Source: Pseudomonadota bacterium
Lineage (GTDB): Bacteria; Pseudomonadota; Alphaproteobacteria; Sphingomonadales; Sphingomonadaceae
Length of the DNA stretch: 64,000 nt
NCBI GenBank assembly: GCA_020160755.1
Contig: JAIUPN010000017.1
Location: 1-64,000, forward strand
Reading direction: 5' to 3'
Below are positions 52,261 through 60,537 of this stretch, in pieces. A model generated the notes under the pieces. It worked only from the letters and a program-made list of their open reading frames with translations. It was not told the DNA's origin and searched no databases. How positions within the stretch are numbered: position 1 is the stretch's first letter; every line of letters starts with the position of its first letter. The position numbers and the translations under genes are program-made.

Positions 52261-52698
52261 TCAGACGGCGTCGGAATAGAAGATGTCGACAACCAGGTAA
52301 TCGGCGCTGTTCGGAGCTGCTGCGGCGCCAACGGTCGCGATCAGCGTCTTTTCCTCGCTGAACGGGGCCGCCGCGATGTCTGCGGCAATGCCGAACAGCG
52401 TGGGGGTATCAGCGGCCGTGAAAATGGCGGCGGCGCGGAACGCCGTCGCATCCCCAACGATGCCGATCGCGAGCGTCGCCGCCGCGCCAAAGGTCGCTGT
52501 CGCGGTAATGACGCCATAGGCGAACGTCGCACCCGGGGGCAGCTTGCCCAACGTGATGGTATCGGCGGCCGCCTGGCCGTCATAGTCGATCGTGGCACGA
52601 ACGCGCTTGAGCTTCGCCTGGTGATGGCGGCCATCCGACTTCGAATAGTTGCCGGTGCCGAGCGACTGCGCGGTTTCGCGAGAGAAGGTGTTAGCCAT
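52261..52698 (-). CDS. Probable head decoration protein
   Basis: A 145-residue Ala/Thr-rich, beta-type protein directly downstream of the capsid gene. LKRVRATIDYDGQAAADTI and repeated ATATFGAAATLAIG stretches suggest a small beta-barrel. Position and size suit a capsid-decorating or head-completion protein. No family motif can be named. Confidence 0.65.
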   Translation of the reverse strand: MANTFSRETAQSLGTGNYSKSDGRHHQAKLKRVRATIDYDGQAAADTITLGKLPPGATFAYGVITATATFGAAATLAIGIVGDATAFRAAAIFTAADTPTLFGIAADIAAAPFSEEKTLIATVGAAAAPNSADYLVVDIFYSDAV

Positions 52699-52772
52699 GA
52701 TGCTGCTGTCCTTTTTAAAGTTGACCCTTGGGGGACGCCGCTAAGCGGCGCCCCGCCCGGTGCGACCCAGGC

Positions 52773-53693
52773 CTAAGCCTCGAGACACTCGATGTAGCCG
52801 ACCTTGCCCTCTTCGCTGCGGGTCGCTGCCACCTGACGGCGGGCATAGACCTGGGCGGAGAAGTGCTTCGTCGGCAGCTGGTCGATGCTCGAGAAGAGCT
52901 CTTCCCACATCACGCCGTAGATGCCGCTCTTGGGATAGAACGGCACCTTGCGGTAACCGCCGCCAGTCAGCGACAGCGCGGCGGCTTCCTTCAGCCGCGG
53001 GTTGCTGAGCTCGATATGGGCGAAGTTGAAGCCGAACAGCTTGCGGACCATGCCGTTGGTGATTTCGGCACCGGTGGCGCCGTAATCCTTGTTGACCGTC
53101 TCGATCTGGCCGAGAAGGTCGCTGTTCTGCTTCGCCGTGATCGGCATCCACAGCTCCTCTTCGTCGAGATCGACGTCGTTGGCACGGAGGATTTCGTTCG
53201 CGGCGTTGAGCTTTTTGATCGTCAGGCCGACGTTGCCGCCGCCGCCCTCATTCACCGGAACGACATTGTTGCCGTCGAACGGTGTCAGGATCGTGCCCTT
53301 CAGCCCGGTCTGTGCCGTGCTGAAAATGCCGGTGATGATTTCGGCATCGGTGCCGCGGCCGATCGCCGCCGAGCCGGCGCGCACATAGGCGCCCTCGATG
53401 TCGATGCCCGACGCCAGCTTGTCTTCCTTGTCGACCAGGTCGGCATAGACGATCGGATCGGGCATAGCGATCCAGCGGCCATCGTGCGGCGTGTCGACAT
53501 ACTGGGTGTCGGCGTGGCGGGACTGTTTCTTGTAGTAATCGGCCTCGCCGATCAGATCGTCGAGCTTCATAAGCTCGCCCGACCCGGGAACGACGGTAAC
53601 CGTCTTCAGCAGCCGGCTATCCTTCTGCTGCAGCGCCAGCTTAACGCTGTCGCGGTACTTGGTGCGGTGCATCTGCGTAACGAACTGGGACAT
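52773..53693 (-). CDS. Major capsid protein
   Basis: A 306-residue protein between scaffold and tail genes. Its features fit podovirus capsid proteins of the BPP-1-like type: N-terminal helix (VKLALQQKDSRLLKTV), P-domain-like middle, and LWMPITAKQNSDLLGQIETV. HK97 fold is inferred from context. The ATG follows a GGAGG ribosome site. A phage repeat and a hairpin lie 180 bases upstream, in a 194-base gap that has no other gene. Confidence 0.85.
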   Translation of the reverse strand: MSQFVTQMHRTKYRDSVKLALQQKDSRLLKTVTVVPGSGELMKLDDLIGEADYYKKQSRHADTQYVDTPHDGRWIAMPDPIVYADLVDKEDKLASGIDIEGAYVRAGSAAIGRGTDAEIITGIFSTAQTGLKGTILTPFDGNNVVPVNEGGGGNVGLTIKKLNAANEILRANDVDLDEEELWMPITAKQNSDLLGQIETVNKDYGATGAEITNGMVRKLFGFNFAHIELSNPRLKEAAALSLTGGGYRKVPFYPKSGIYGVMWEELFSSIDQLPTKHFSAQVYARRQVAATRSEEGKVGYIECLEA

Positions 53694-53844
53694 GGTGGCC
53701 TCCTCAAATTTCTGGAATTTGCGAAGGGCTTGGCGGCGCTATGGCCGGGCCTCTCTGGCGGGTGACGTCCCGCTTGGACGGGGCCCTTTCTCGTGCCCCT
53801 TAGTCCGGGCCTGGCGATGCGGATGCACGCTGGCTTGGCGAACA

Positions 53845-53872
53845 GGGGCGGCATAACTCGGCATGCCGCCCC
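53845..53872 (-). repeat. Hairpin directly after phage repeat copy 3
   Basis: A 10-base perfect stem GGGGCGGCAT / ATGCCGCCCC with an 8-base loop. On the minus strand it starts one base after the 14-mer repeat. It would form the 5' end of a capsid transcript or act as a processing hairpin; no T-run follows. Confidence 0.65.
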
Positions 53873-53873
53873 C

Positions 53874-53887
53874 GCTCCAAATGATCG
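53874..53887 (-). promoter_or_regulatory. Phage repeat copy 3 before the capsid gene
   Basis: The identical 14-mer CGATCATTTGGAGC directly after the scaffold stop codon and 180 bases before the capsid ATG; followed by GGGGGCGGC and the hairpin. Confidence 0.75.
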
Positions 53888-54859
53888 CTAACCTTGGGCC
53901 TCGCGCTCGCGCGTCTCGGCGGCCGCGACGATCGAAAGCAGATGATCGCGCTCGGCCTTCAGCTTGGGATCGGATTTCAGTTTCTCGAGGTAACCATCGG
54001 TTTTACCGAGCATGTCGAGCTTCGCCTGGGCTTCCTCTTTCGAGAGGCTGAATTTCGGCCGCCCGCCCGCATCGAGCAAGATGTCCTCGCCCATGCCCAT
54101 GCCGAGCTTCGCGAACAGCGCGAGCGTCTTCTTGGTGCCGAGCCCGGCCTCGATGCCGGCGATATCCTCGCCCGTCATCTCAAGCAGGCGCATCGCTTTA
54201 TTGCCGGCGGCGATATGGGTGTTGAACTTGTCGCCGACCTCGGCCTTATATTCGGCGACGCCGGCGTCGCGCTGCTGCACCTGGCCCGCCTCGTGCTGCT
54301 CCATGACGCTGCGCATATAGGCGTTGAACGGGTCGGCCATCGCCGCGAACATGCTGGCAGGAACGCCGGCCTTGAACGCGGCCTCGCGCATGACCTTCGC
54401 CAGATCCTCGTTGACCTCCTCGCCCTCGCCGAGTTTCAGGTCATATTTGTCGGGCGCTTCGGGACGGCCGATCGCCTTGTGGAACGCCTCGACGGCTTCC
54501 GGGCTATCACCTTCCTTCGGCAGCACGATTTTCTCGCCGTTGCGCAGCTGGTTTTCGAGCTCGCGATAGGACGACACCATCGCGTCGGGATCCTTGAAGC
54601 CCTTCGACTTGACCCAGTCGCGGCTCGCGGTCTGACCTTCGCCCGCGGGCTTGTCATTGAAAATCCCGATCCACTCGGGCGGCGCGTCGCCAGCGCCCCC
54701 TGCAGCTGCAGCCGCGGCCGCCGCAGCGGCTGCGTCATCGCCGCCGCCCTGGCCGCCGAGCAAACCCGCAGCACCGCCCGCTGCAGCTGCAGCAGCGGCC
54801 GCCGCTGCGCCTTCACCTTCGCTCCCGGCGGCCGCAGCCGCCCCGGTTCCATCACTCAT
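53888..54859 (-). CDS. Capsid assembly scaffolding protein
   Basis: A 323-residue protein just upstream of the capsid gene. Residues 1-60 are almost pure Ala/Gly with a few acids; residues 60-140 hold WIGIFNDKPAGEG and YRELENQLRNGEK; the remainder is charged helix (GEEVNEDLAKVMREAAFKAG), with a basic C-terminus that could bind capsid. Such low-complexity N-termini are common in scaffolds of this phage type. Confidence 0.85.
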   Translation of the reverse strand: MSDGTGAAAAAGSEGEGAAAAAAAAAAGGAAGLLGGQGGGDDAAAAAAAAAAAGGAGDAPPEWIGIFNDKPAGEGQTASRDWVKSKGFKDPDAMVSSYRELENQLRNGEKIVLPKEGDSPEAVEAFHKAIGRPEAPDKYDLKLGEGEEVNEDLAKVMREAAFKAGVPASMFAAMADPFNAYMRSVMEQHEAGQVQQRDAGVAEYKAEVGDKFNTHIAAGNKAMRLLEMTGEDIAGIEAGLGTKKTLALFAKLGMGMGEDILLDAGGRPKFSLSKEEAQAKLDMLGKTDGYLEKLKSDPKLKAERDHLLSIVAAAETREREAQG

Positions 54860-55151
54860 CGCTCACCTCCACAAATGGGGCGATGTCTTCGCCCCGGATA
54901 CCCAACATGGTCAGGATCCGCAGGGCGACCTCGCGCCGCCCCTCGAGCAGCGCATGCGCGCGCGGATCCACTTCGAACGTCGACCGATCGACGCGACAAA
55001 ATTTTCGGAGATCGGCGAGCACCTTGCGCGCCGACAGGCTGGGCGTGCCGTCGTCGTCGAGGAACACGCGCTGATAATGCATAGCGCGACGCGCGTTCAC
55101 CGCCTTCTGCAACAGCTCGAGGACGTCGGGCGCCGACTGGTCAAATGCCAA
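54852..55151 (-). CDS. Small protein between portal and scaffold (Bbp19-like)
   Basis: A 99-residue protein. The C-terminal region CRVDRSTFEVDPRAHALLEG, then RREVALRILTMLGI, resembles the Bbp19 family of small BPP-1-type phage proteins, found in the same position. Function unknown; overlaps both neighbours (8 and 11 bases). Confidence 0.65.
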   Translation of the reverse strand: MAFDQSAPDVLELLQKAVNARRAMHYQRVFLDDDGTPSLSARKVLADLRKFCRVDRSTFEVDPRAHALLEGRREVALRILTMLGIRGEDIAPFVEVSDE

Positions 55152-56781
55152 GCGCCGTCTCCTCGCCGCGCGCGGCCGACAGATCCTTGACCGCGCCGGC
55201 GCCGAGCGCGAGCTGCTTCAGCGTGTTGTCGACCTGCTGCTGCTGTGCGCGCGCTTCACCCTTTGCGGTGACTTCGTCGGGGGTCGACAGATACGCCTGG
55301 CGCACGGCGAGCGATTTTGCGAGCTCGCGCGGGGCGCGCTGCCAATTGACGACATCGTAAACCTCGGGCCCGGCGATCGAGGCCGCGGGCGTGAGCATTT
55401 CGATGAACCGGCCAAAGCCAAGCGCCTCTTCGGCCTTGGCTGCCCGGGTGAGCGGATTGTCATAGACGAGTTTGACCTGTGCCCCCTCCTCGCGCATTTC
55501 AGGCGGGGGCGGCGGGATCGTTCCACTATCGAGCAAGATCTCGAGCTCGCGAGCAGTCTGCGGCGAAAGCCACTCGGTTTCGCCGCGGCTCGCGCTGGGC
55601 GACATCAACATGCCGACCATGCGCGTATGCTCGAGCACTTCGGTGGCCGTCATCCGGTCGCGGCGCTCGAGCACGAGCGAAAAGACCGTTTCGAGGAACG
55701 CGTCGCGGATCGGCTCGCGCTCATTGTTGAGGAGCTCCATGCCGAGCGGCAGATTGCCGCCGGTCTGCAGCGGCACGACCATCGGGCTACCGTCGAAGCC
55801 GAGCCCGCCGACATTAATCCCGCCAGGCTTGGTCTGGATCCGCGACAGCACGCCGTCCTCGGGCGTCAGCAGCGGCGGATCGACAGCTTTGTGCCCCGCG
55901 CGCAGCAGCGTCTTGACCATTTCGTTGACGGTGCGGATCGATCCGAGCACCTGCATGGCAGGCGATCGGCCATAGCGCTCGCGAGGGCCGGTGACATATC
56001 GCGCGAACGCGATCGGCATCGTCTCATATCCGCCTTCGCGCAGCTGCGCCTTGTCCTCGACGCAGATATAGCGGCTTTCCCAAGCCATGCGGCGGAAGTC
56101 GAAGCGCCCAGGGTCGCGCTCGGCACGCGGGCGAATAACGTGCAGGAAGGTGAATTCCTGGCTGAGCTTGTTTTCGGCGATCGCCTTCTGGATCGAGGGC
56201 GTGAGATTATCGGGGCCGAACATCTGCCGAGCCTGGCGCGCGGTGCGCGTGAACTTGCGGTGCACCGTGTCGATACGACCGGTAAAATCCTCGTCGACGA
56301 ACACCTCGGCGAGGTGGAGCGTCTTGTAAAACATCCCCAGGCCAGGCCGATGATCGGTCCACAACGGCGCGTTGCCGTATGTCCCGATCGACCGAATGCA
56401 CATTCCCGCCTCGGTTTCGAAACCGGCGATCGGTCGATATCGAGCACCGAACAGCAAATCGGTGGCCCTCTCGGCCCACTGCTGAAAGGCCGGAAAATCG
56501 TTCAGCGACGTGCTGGTCGACTGGACCAGCTGATATCGCTCGCCCCGCGGAATGATCATCCCGCCATAAGCGGCCTGGAAACGATTGAGCCCGGTCGAGG
56601 CGGTATGGTCAAAGATCGTGGTCCCGCGGACCCCGCCCTTTGCCGCCTGGGTGAAACCGCCCTCACCGAGCGGATTGACCCGCTCGTCGATTTCACGCCA
56701 GGCAGGCTCATAGGGCAAGCGATCGCTTTCGAGCTCGATCTGCCTTTGCAGGATCTCTTCGACGATCGCGTTGTCATTCAT
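55141..56781 (-). CDS. Portal (head-tail connector) protein
   Basis: A 546-residue protein of the T7 gp8-like portal group: YEPAWREIDERVNPLGEG at the N-terminus, GLNRFQAAYGGMIIPRGERY, YGRSPAMQVLGSIRTVN and MTATEVLEHTRMVGMLMSPS further on. It forms the dodecameric vertex ring for DNA packaging and tail attachment. A GAGCG-type ribosome site lies ahead of the ATG. Confidence 0.92.
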   Translation of the reverse strand: MNDNAIVEEILQRQIELESDRLPYEPAWREIDERVNPLGEGGFTQAAKGGVRGTTIFDHTASTGLNRFQAAYGGMIIPRGERYQLVQSTSTSLNDFPAFQQWAERATDLLFGARYRPIAGFETEAGMCIRSIGTYGNAPLWTDHRPGLGMFYKTLHLAEVFVDEDFTGRIDTVHRKFTRTARQARQMFGPDNLTPSIQKAIAENKLSQEFTFLHVIRPRAERDPGRFDFRRMAWESRYICVEDKAQLREGGYETMPIAFARYVTGPRERYGRSPAMQVLGSIRTVNEMVKTLLRAGHKAVDPPLLTPEDGVLSRIQTKPGGINVGGLGFDGSPMVVPLQTGGNLPLGMELLNNEREPIRDAFLETVFSLVLERRDRMTATEVLEHTRMVGMLMSPSASRGETEWLSPQTARELEILLDSGTIPPPPPEMREEGAQVKLVYDNPLTRAAKAEEALGFGRFIEMLTPAASIAGPEVYDVVNWQRAPRELAKSLAVRQAYLSTPDEVTAKGEARAQQQQVDNTLKQLALGAGAVKDLSAARGEETALGI

Positions 56782-56799
56782 CGCTCGGCCTTCCTCAAA

Positions 56800-57333
56800 T
56801 CAGCCGAACGACAGCTGACCGCGCTTGAATTCGAGCTGCTGCCCGGGATTGAGCCCGACCGGCGAACCCAGCTCGTTCACGTCGAGCGGCCGCTGCCCCT
56901 GCATCAGCCAGACATGCGTGACCTGCGTCGTGCGCGGCAGCGTGTGCGTTTTGTGGACGACGGCGCGCGTCACCTGGAAGCGGCCGCCGCGGCGCGTCGC
57001 GCTCGGCTCGAGTGTGACGCTCTCGGGCTCGATCGACTTGCCCGGACCGCGTTCGTTCCCGAGCGCGACGGTCAATTCGTCCCCTTTGGCGATCGCCGCT
57101 TCGATGTTTTCGCCGGCCTTTTCCTTCAGCTTGGCGATCTGCTCCGCGGCGTCGACGGTCTTGGGTTTCACCTTCGACTGGCGCGGCTTGGCCGCTGCCG
57201 CCTTCGTTGCCGCAGCCTTCGTGCTGGCGTCCGCGAAGCCTTCGCGTTTCGCGTTGGTTTCATCGGCTGCAGTCGATGCAGCGGGTTTCGCCGCTGCAGC
57301 CGCCGGGGTCGGGGTCGGTTTCGTGTCCGTCAT
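56800..57333 (-). CDS. Hypothetical phage protein with Ala/Lys-rich N-terminus
   Basis: A 177-residue protein. The first 75 residues are low-complexity Ala/Lys/Thr/Pro, likely disordered and able to bind nucleic acid; the C-terminal 60 residues (ARRGGRFQ-type beta segment, TTQVTHVWLMQGQRPLDVNE) look folded. It is in the packaging/portal cluster. No family is recognised. Confidence 0.65.
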   Translation of the reverse strand: MTDTKPTPTPAAAAAKPAASTAADETNAKREGFADASTKAAATKAAAAKPRQSKVKPKTVDAAEQIAKLKEKAGENIEAAIAKGDELTVALGNERGPGKSIEPESVTLEPSATRRGGRFQVTRAVVHKTHTLPRTTQVTHVWLMQGQRPLDVNELGSPVGLNPGQQLEFKRGQLSFG

Positions 57334-57343
57334 CGTCGTGCTC

Positions 57344-57574
57344 CTATTGGCCGACTAGGGTCTTGACGCTGGGGGCCGCGGCCTCGGCCCCGCCTGCGCC
57401 GGTGAGCATGTCCGCGGCGCCGCCACGGCGTTTGCGCAGATTGTCTTCCTTGATCGCTTCGCGGGCGACGTCGTCGCGCGTCGGCGCGGCCACGGGCGCC
57501 GGGATCTTGGGTTTCTTGAACAGGCCGACCGCCGCGCCGAGCGGGGAGATCAGGGCTTTCGCAACTTTCGACAT
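57344..57574 (-). CDS. Small phage protein after the large terminase
   Basis: A 76-residue product starting MSKVAKALISPLGAAVGLFK, followed by Pro/Ala-rich and charged parts. Genes of this size commonly sit between terminase and portal in podoviruses; role unknown. Copy 4 of the phage repeat lies 60 bases upstream. Confidence 0.65.
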   Translation of the reverse strand: MSKVAKALISPLGAAVGLFKKPKIPAPVAAPTRDDVAREAIKEDNLRKRRGGAADMLTGAGGAEAAAPSVKTLVGQ

Positions 57575-57578
57575 GGGG

Positions 57579-59138
57579 CTAGCTCCCGAACGGGTTGTAA
57601 TCGGCGTCGACCGTTACGCCGGTTCGCCGCCCCTGCTCCAAATGATCGGCGACGCCGGCGCCGGCCATGCGACCCCAGCCGCTGCCGACCATCAGATATT
57701 GGGCGGCGTCGTGAACATGGCTGAACTGGTTCTTGACGGGCTTGTTTTCGTACCGGCCCTCTTTCCCGGCCAGCATCGTGCGCCGATATTTGTACCCGCT
57801 GTTGAAGCCGCGCCGCAGGATCTTGCATGTAGGGCAGATCAGCAGCGCGGGCTGGCCCCCTTCGATCGTCTTGGTGAGCGGACGACGCACCGCCTCGAGG
57901 CGGATCGTCAGATCATTGTTCGGAACCGGTGCCGGGCGGATCTTCAGCTTCGATACCTTCGCGGCGGTCTGCAGCCAGGACAGCTCGTTGCCCGATCCGT
58001 CGACGCCCTTCGCGGCCGACGGATCGGCGAAGGCGAATTCGACCGGCATCCCGGGGAAGCGACTGGCGAGCAGATCGGCGAGCGCTTCGCCGAACGCCGT
58101 GGGCCCGACCGCCGCAAGCTGGTCATCCTCCTCGAGGAAGGTCGCGAGCTCGGCGAGCAGACGCATCTGCCCGAACTTGGTTTGCTGACCGATCACGGCC
58201 GCCGGGGTCAGGCCCGCATCGATCCCGATGCGCAACGGCAAGCCCCTGATCGGCTCGAGCGGCGCTTCGGCAACATGGCGCGCATTGCTGAACTCGGGAT
58301 AGACCGGCATGCCGTCGCGCACCGCGCCGAACTTGTTATGGACCATGCGCCGGCATTTATCGGGCGACATCAGCGCGGCCTGTTTGACGTAGTAGTTGCG
58401 GCCCCCCTTCAGATTTTGCAGGTTTTCCGCTCCGGGATCCAGCCCGCCGGGCTGCTCGAAGAATTCGATCAGCTTCTGTTCGCCGCCCGTTTCCTCGGCG
58501 ATCACCGCCGCGAGCTCGGGGTCGATTTGCTTGTCGACGAACAGCGAATACATGTGATTGTCTTCGTCGGGAGCGTTGAAATCACCCCAGATCTGGGCGA
58601 GCGTGCAGCCGCCTTGGACCTCGGCGGGATATCGGCCGACGCGGCCGACGCCGAACTCGAGCAGGTCCGGCGGCAGCAGATCCCATTCGTTGCCCCACAG
58701 CCCGGTGAGCTCGAAACCGCGCAGCACGTCCTCGACACTATGGTCGCCGATCGCCGTGAAGATCATCTCCATGTCGATCTGGTGAAAGCCGCGCACGCCC
58801 GGCCGCCCGACATTGATCGTGAACGTGTGCGTGCGAGGCGCTTCCCCCGACCATTTGCCGATTTCCTTCGGCACCCACTGATGCCAGGTCTTGATCAGCG
58901 TGCGATCGAGGTTCGGATAGGTGTCGCGAACCGCGGCGATGCGGCACCGCTTAACGAAGCACTTGCGCGTATCGTCCCAAACCGGCTTCTGCGCGTTCGC
59001 CAGGCGAAAACAGCGGGCGATGCCTGCAACCGTCTTGCCACCGCCGACCGGCCCCATTATGCCGCTGATAAATGCCGTGCTCGCGATGAAGGCCGACGCC
59101 TTCGGCCCCACCGGCATCATCTGCCTGATCGACGCCAT
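57579..59138 (-). CDS. Terminase large subunit
   Basis: A 519-residue DNA packaging motor. The ATPase has GPVGGGKT as Walker A (about residue 30); the nuclease begins with GIDAGLTPAAVIGQ (about 305), and FADPSAAKG and HVHDAAQYLM carry further acidic/His residues. The last codons contain a copy of the phage repeat (ADHLEQG). The ATG overlaps the preceding stop by one base (TAATG). Confidence 0.93.
   Translation of the reverse strand: MASIRQMMPVGPKASAFIASTAFISGIMGPVGGGKTVAGIARCFRLANAQKPVWDDTRKCFVKRCRIAAVRDTYPNLDRTLIKTWHQWVPKEIGKWSGEAPRTHTFTINVGRPGVRGFHQIDMEMIFTAIGDHSVEDVLRGFELTGLWGNEWDLLPPDLLEFGVGRVGRYPAEVQGGCTLAQIWGDFNAPDEDNHMYSLFVDKQIDPELAAVIAEETGGEQKLIEFFEQPGGLDPGAENLQNLKGGRNYYVKQAALMSPDKCRRMVHNKFGAVRDGMPVYPEFSNARHVAEAPLEPIRGLPLRIGIDAGLTPAAVIGQQTKFGQMRLLAELATFLEEDDQLAAVGPTAFGEALADLLASRFPGMPVEFAFADPSAAKGVDGSGNELSWLQTAAKVSKLKIRPAPVPNNDLTIRLEAVRRPLTKTIEGGQPALLICPTCKILRRGFNSGYKYRRTMLAGKEGRYENKPVKNQFSHVHDAAQYLMVGSGWGRMAGAGVADHLEQGRRTGVTVDADYNPFGS
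57635..57648 (-). promoter_or_regulatory. Phage repeat copy 4 inside the terminase 3' end
   Basis: The identical 14-mer, here used as coding sequence for ADHLEQ, 60 bases before the next ATG (57574). Followed by AGGGGCGGC, like copy 3. Confidence 0.7.
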
Positions 59139-59488
59139 TACACCCCGACCCCATTTGTCGGGCCCGGGAATTGCGCGACCGATCCCTTACCCCTACCCGA
59201 TCCGTCGGCGTTCGCGTTCGCGGATGCAGCCAAGTGGCCGAGGCGAGGGAAATCGAGCCCGGCGCATGCCATCGAGCCTCCGATCGGCCCGAAAATGTGA
59301 AATGTCTCGGGCGCGACCCCGGGACCATATCGGGAAAGGCCGATGGGGGGGGCCGGGGGGTGGCGCGCCGATCGGCCCAGGCAAAGGCCCCCCGGGGTGC
59401 GGCCAACGTGAAGGTGCGAAACCTGACGGGACAGGCCAGATTGCCGCGCTAGATCAACGCGATAGCGCGAGCGTTCCGAACTTGTCAT
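59138..59488 (-). CDS. Hypothetical gene between the small and large terminase
   Basis: A 116-residue Gly/Pro/Arg-rich product starting MTSSERSRYRVDLARQ, without recognised domain. Composition is poor evidence for coding, and a G-run tract occurs inside (59344-59360). However, its ATG overlaps the small-terminase stop (ATGA) and its stop overlaps the large-terminase ATG (TAATG), the pattern of real genes in this prophage. It might alternatively be a translated spacer. Confidence 0.5.
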   Translation of the reverse strand: MTSSERSRYRVDLARQSGLSRQVSHLHVGRTPGGLCLGRSARHPPAPPIGLSRYGPGVAPETFHIFGPIGGSMACAGLDFPRLGHLAASANANADGSGRGKGSVAQFPGPTNGVGV

Positions 59489-60171
59489 TCCGAATGCCCT
59501 TCATCGACGTGCGAAAAGTCCACGTTTTCCGCCGTTTCTTCGCCCGCGAAGCCCATGCCGCCGAACAGGTCTCCATCGCTGCCATCGGGCACCAGGTCGC
59601 CGCCGTCGAGCAGGCCGCCGCCCTCGACGAAATTGATCGTCACATCGCCCTGCACGCGATGATCGACCGCGATCGGCATCTTCGACGCGAAGAAGGGCAG
59701 CAGGTTGTCGTCGCATCGGATCTGCAGCTGCGCGGCCTCGAGCTTCGAGCAGCCGAGCTCGCCGGCCAGCTGCTCGACCGAGCGCCCCAGGAAGCGCATT
59801 TGCGTCACCCCAGGCTGCGGGCCGAACTGGAGCAGATATTGCTGGAAGGCCAGATTTTGCCGGTTCTTCGACCCCGGCTTGCGGCCGCCGTCGCCCTTCA
59901 GCCGCCGGTGTTCCGCGATCGCGCGGTGCAGGTCGCCGCCATTGGCCATCTGCAGCTGCACGATCTCAGCCGCGTCGGGCAGCGACACATAGGCGTCGTT
60001 TTCGGCCAGGTCGGGCAGCTCGGGCGCGTCGCCATCGGGCAGCAGCGGCAGCTGCTCGCCCGCACTGGCGGCCTTCGCCTGGTCGAAATCGGCCCGGGCC
60101 GCGTCGATCGACGCCCGCGCGCCAGCGGCATCGCCGCCGAAAATTTCGCCCGCCTCGCCCGTGCTCGACAC
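59485..60171 (-). CDS. Probable terminase small subunit
   Basis: A 228-residue protein just before the large subunit. The acidic N-terminal 70 residues are followed by GDGGRKPGSKNRQNLAFQQY and SVEQLAGELGCSKLEAAQL, a helix-turn-helix-like DNA-binding region (about 98-150), and an acidic Gly-rich tail. Position and layout fit TerS; no catalytic function expected. A shorter copy of the phage repeat lies 58 bases upstream. Confidence 0.72.
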   Translation of the reverse strand: MSSTGEAGEIFGGDAAGARASIDAARADFDQAKAASAGEQLPLLPDGDAPELPDLAENDAYVSLPDAAEIVQLQMANGGDLHRAIAEHRRLKGDGGRKPGSKNRQNLAFQQYLLQFGPQPGVTQMRFLGRSVEQLAGELGCSKLEAAQLQIRCDDNLLPFFASKMPIAVDHRVQGDVTINFVEGGGLLDGGDLVPDGSDGDLFGGMGFAGEETAENVDFSHVDEGHSE

Positions 60172-60229
60172 CCCAAAACACCCCTAGATCGACGTTGAGG
60201 CGAAGCGGCTAGCATGCGCTCGAAGGCGC

Positions 60230-60240
60230 GCTCCAAATGA
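60230..60240 (-). promoter_or_regulatory. Phage repeat copy 5 (TCATTTGGAGC) before the small terminase
   Basis: Eleven bases of the 14-mer are kept; the preceding GATCG lies 5 bases further upstream as GATCGTCG. It is 58 bases from the ATG at 60171, the same spacing as copies 1 and 4. Confidence 0.65.
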
Positions 60241-60266
60241 CGACGATCATGGAGAGGAGGCTTTGC

Positions 60267-60537
60267 GTTACCGCGTTACCGGTCGAAGATCGGCGCGGTA
60301 ACGCAAAAGGTAACGCCTAAGTCACTCTAAATAGGAAACAAATCCACACGTTACCGTTGTTACCATATATATCCATATCTCCACACATGCGCGCATGCGC
60401 GTGCGAGCGCGTGTGTATTACGCGCGCGCGAGGACGGTAACGCCGGTAACGGCGCAATTCTGGCAGCGATTTCAGGAGGTTAAGCGTTACCGATTTCGTT
60501 ACTTTGGGCGTTACACCCCCGGACCCAAGGCGGTAAC
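60267..60537. repeat. Iteron cluster of GTTACC/GGTAAC, candidate replication origin
   Basis: Ten exact copies of the hexamer (either strand) in 271 bases: GTTACC at 60267, 60275, 60350, 60359 and 60486; GGTAAC at 60297, 60309, 60436, 60445 and 60532, plus two variants (60498, 60510). Extended form GCGTTACCG. Many are in pairs 8-12 bases apart. An AT-rich block (60321-60345 and 60360-60380) and a purine-pyrimidine tract lie inside. The whole 60172-60805 gap has no convincing gene. Origin or repressor-binding array are the main readings. Confidence 0.75.
60382..60430. repeat. Alternating purine-pyrimidine tract inside the iteron region
   Basis: Almost continuous CA/CG/TG alternation (ACACATGCGCGCATGCGCG, later TACGCGCGCGCG), flanked by AT-rich DNA. 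Such tracts can adopt Z-DNA or unwind under supercoiling and occur near origins and regulatory regions. Confidence 0.6.
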
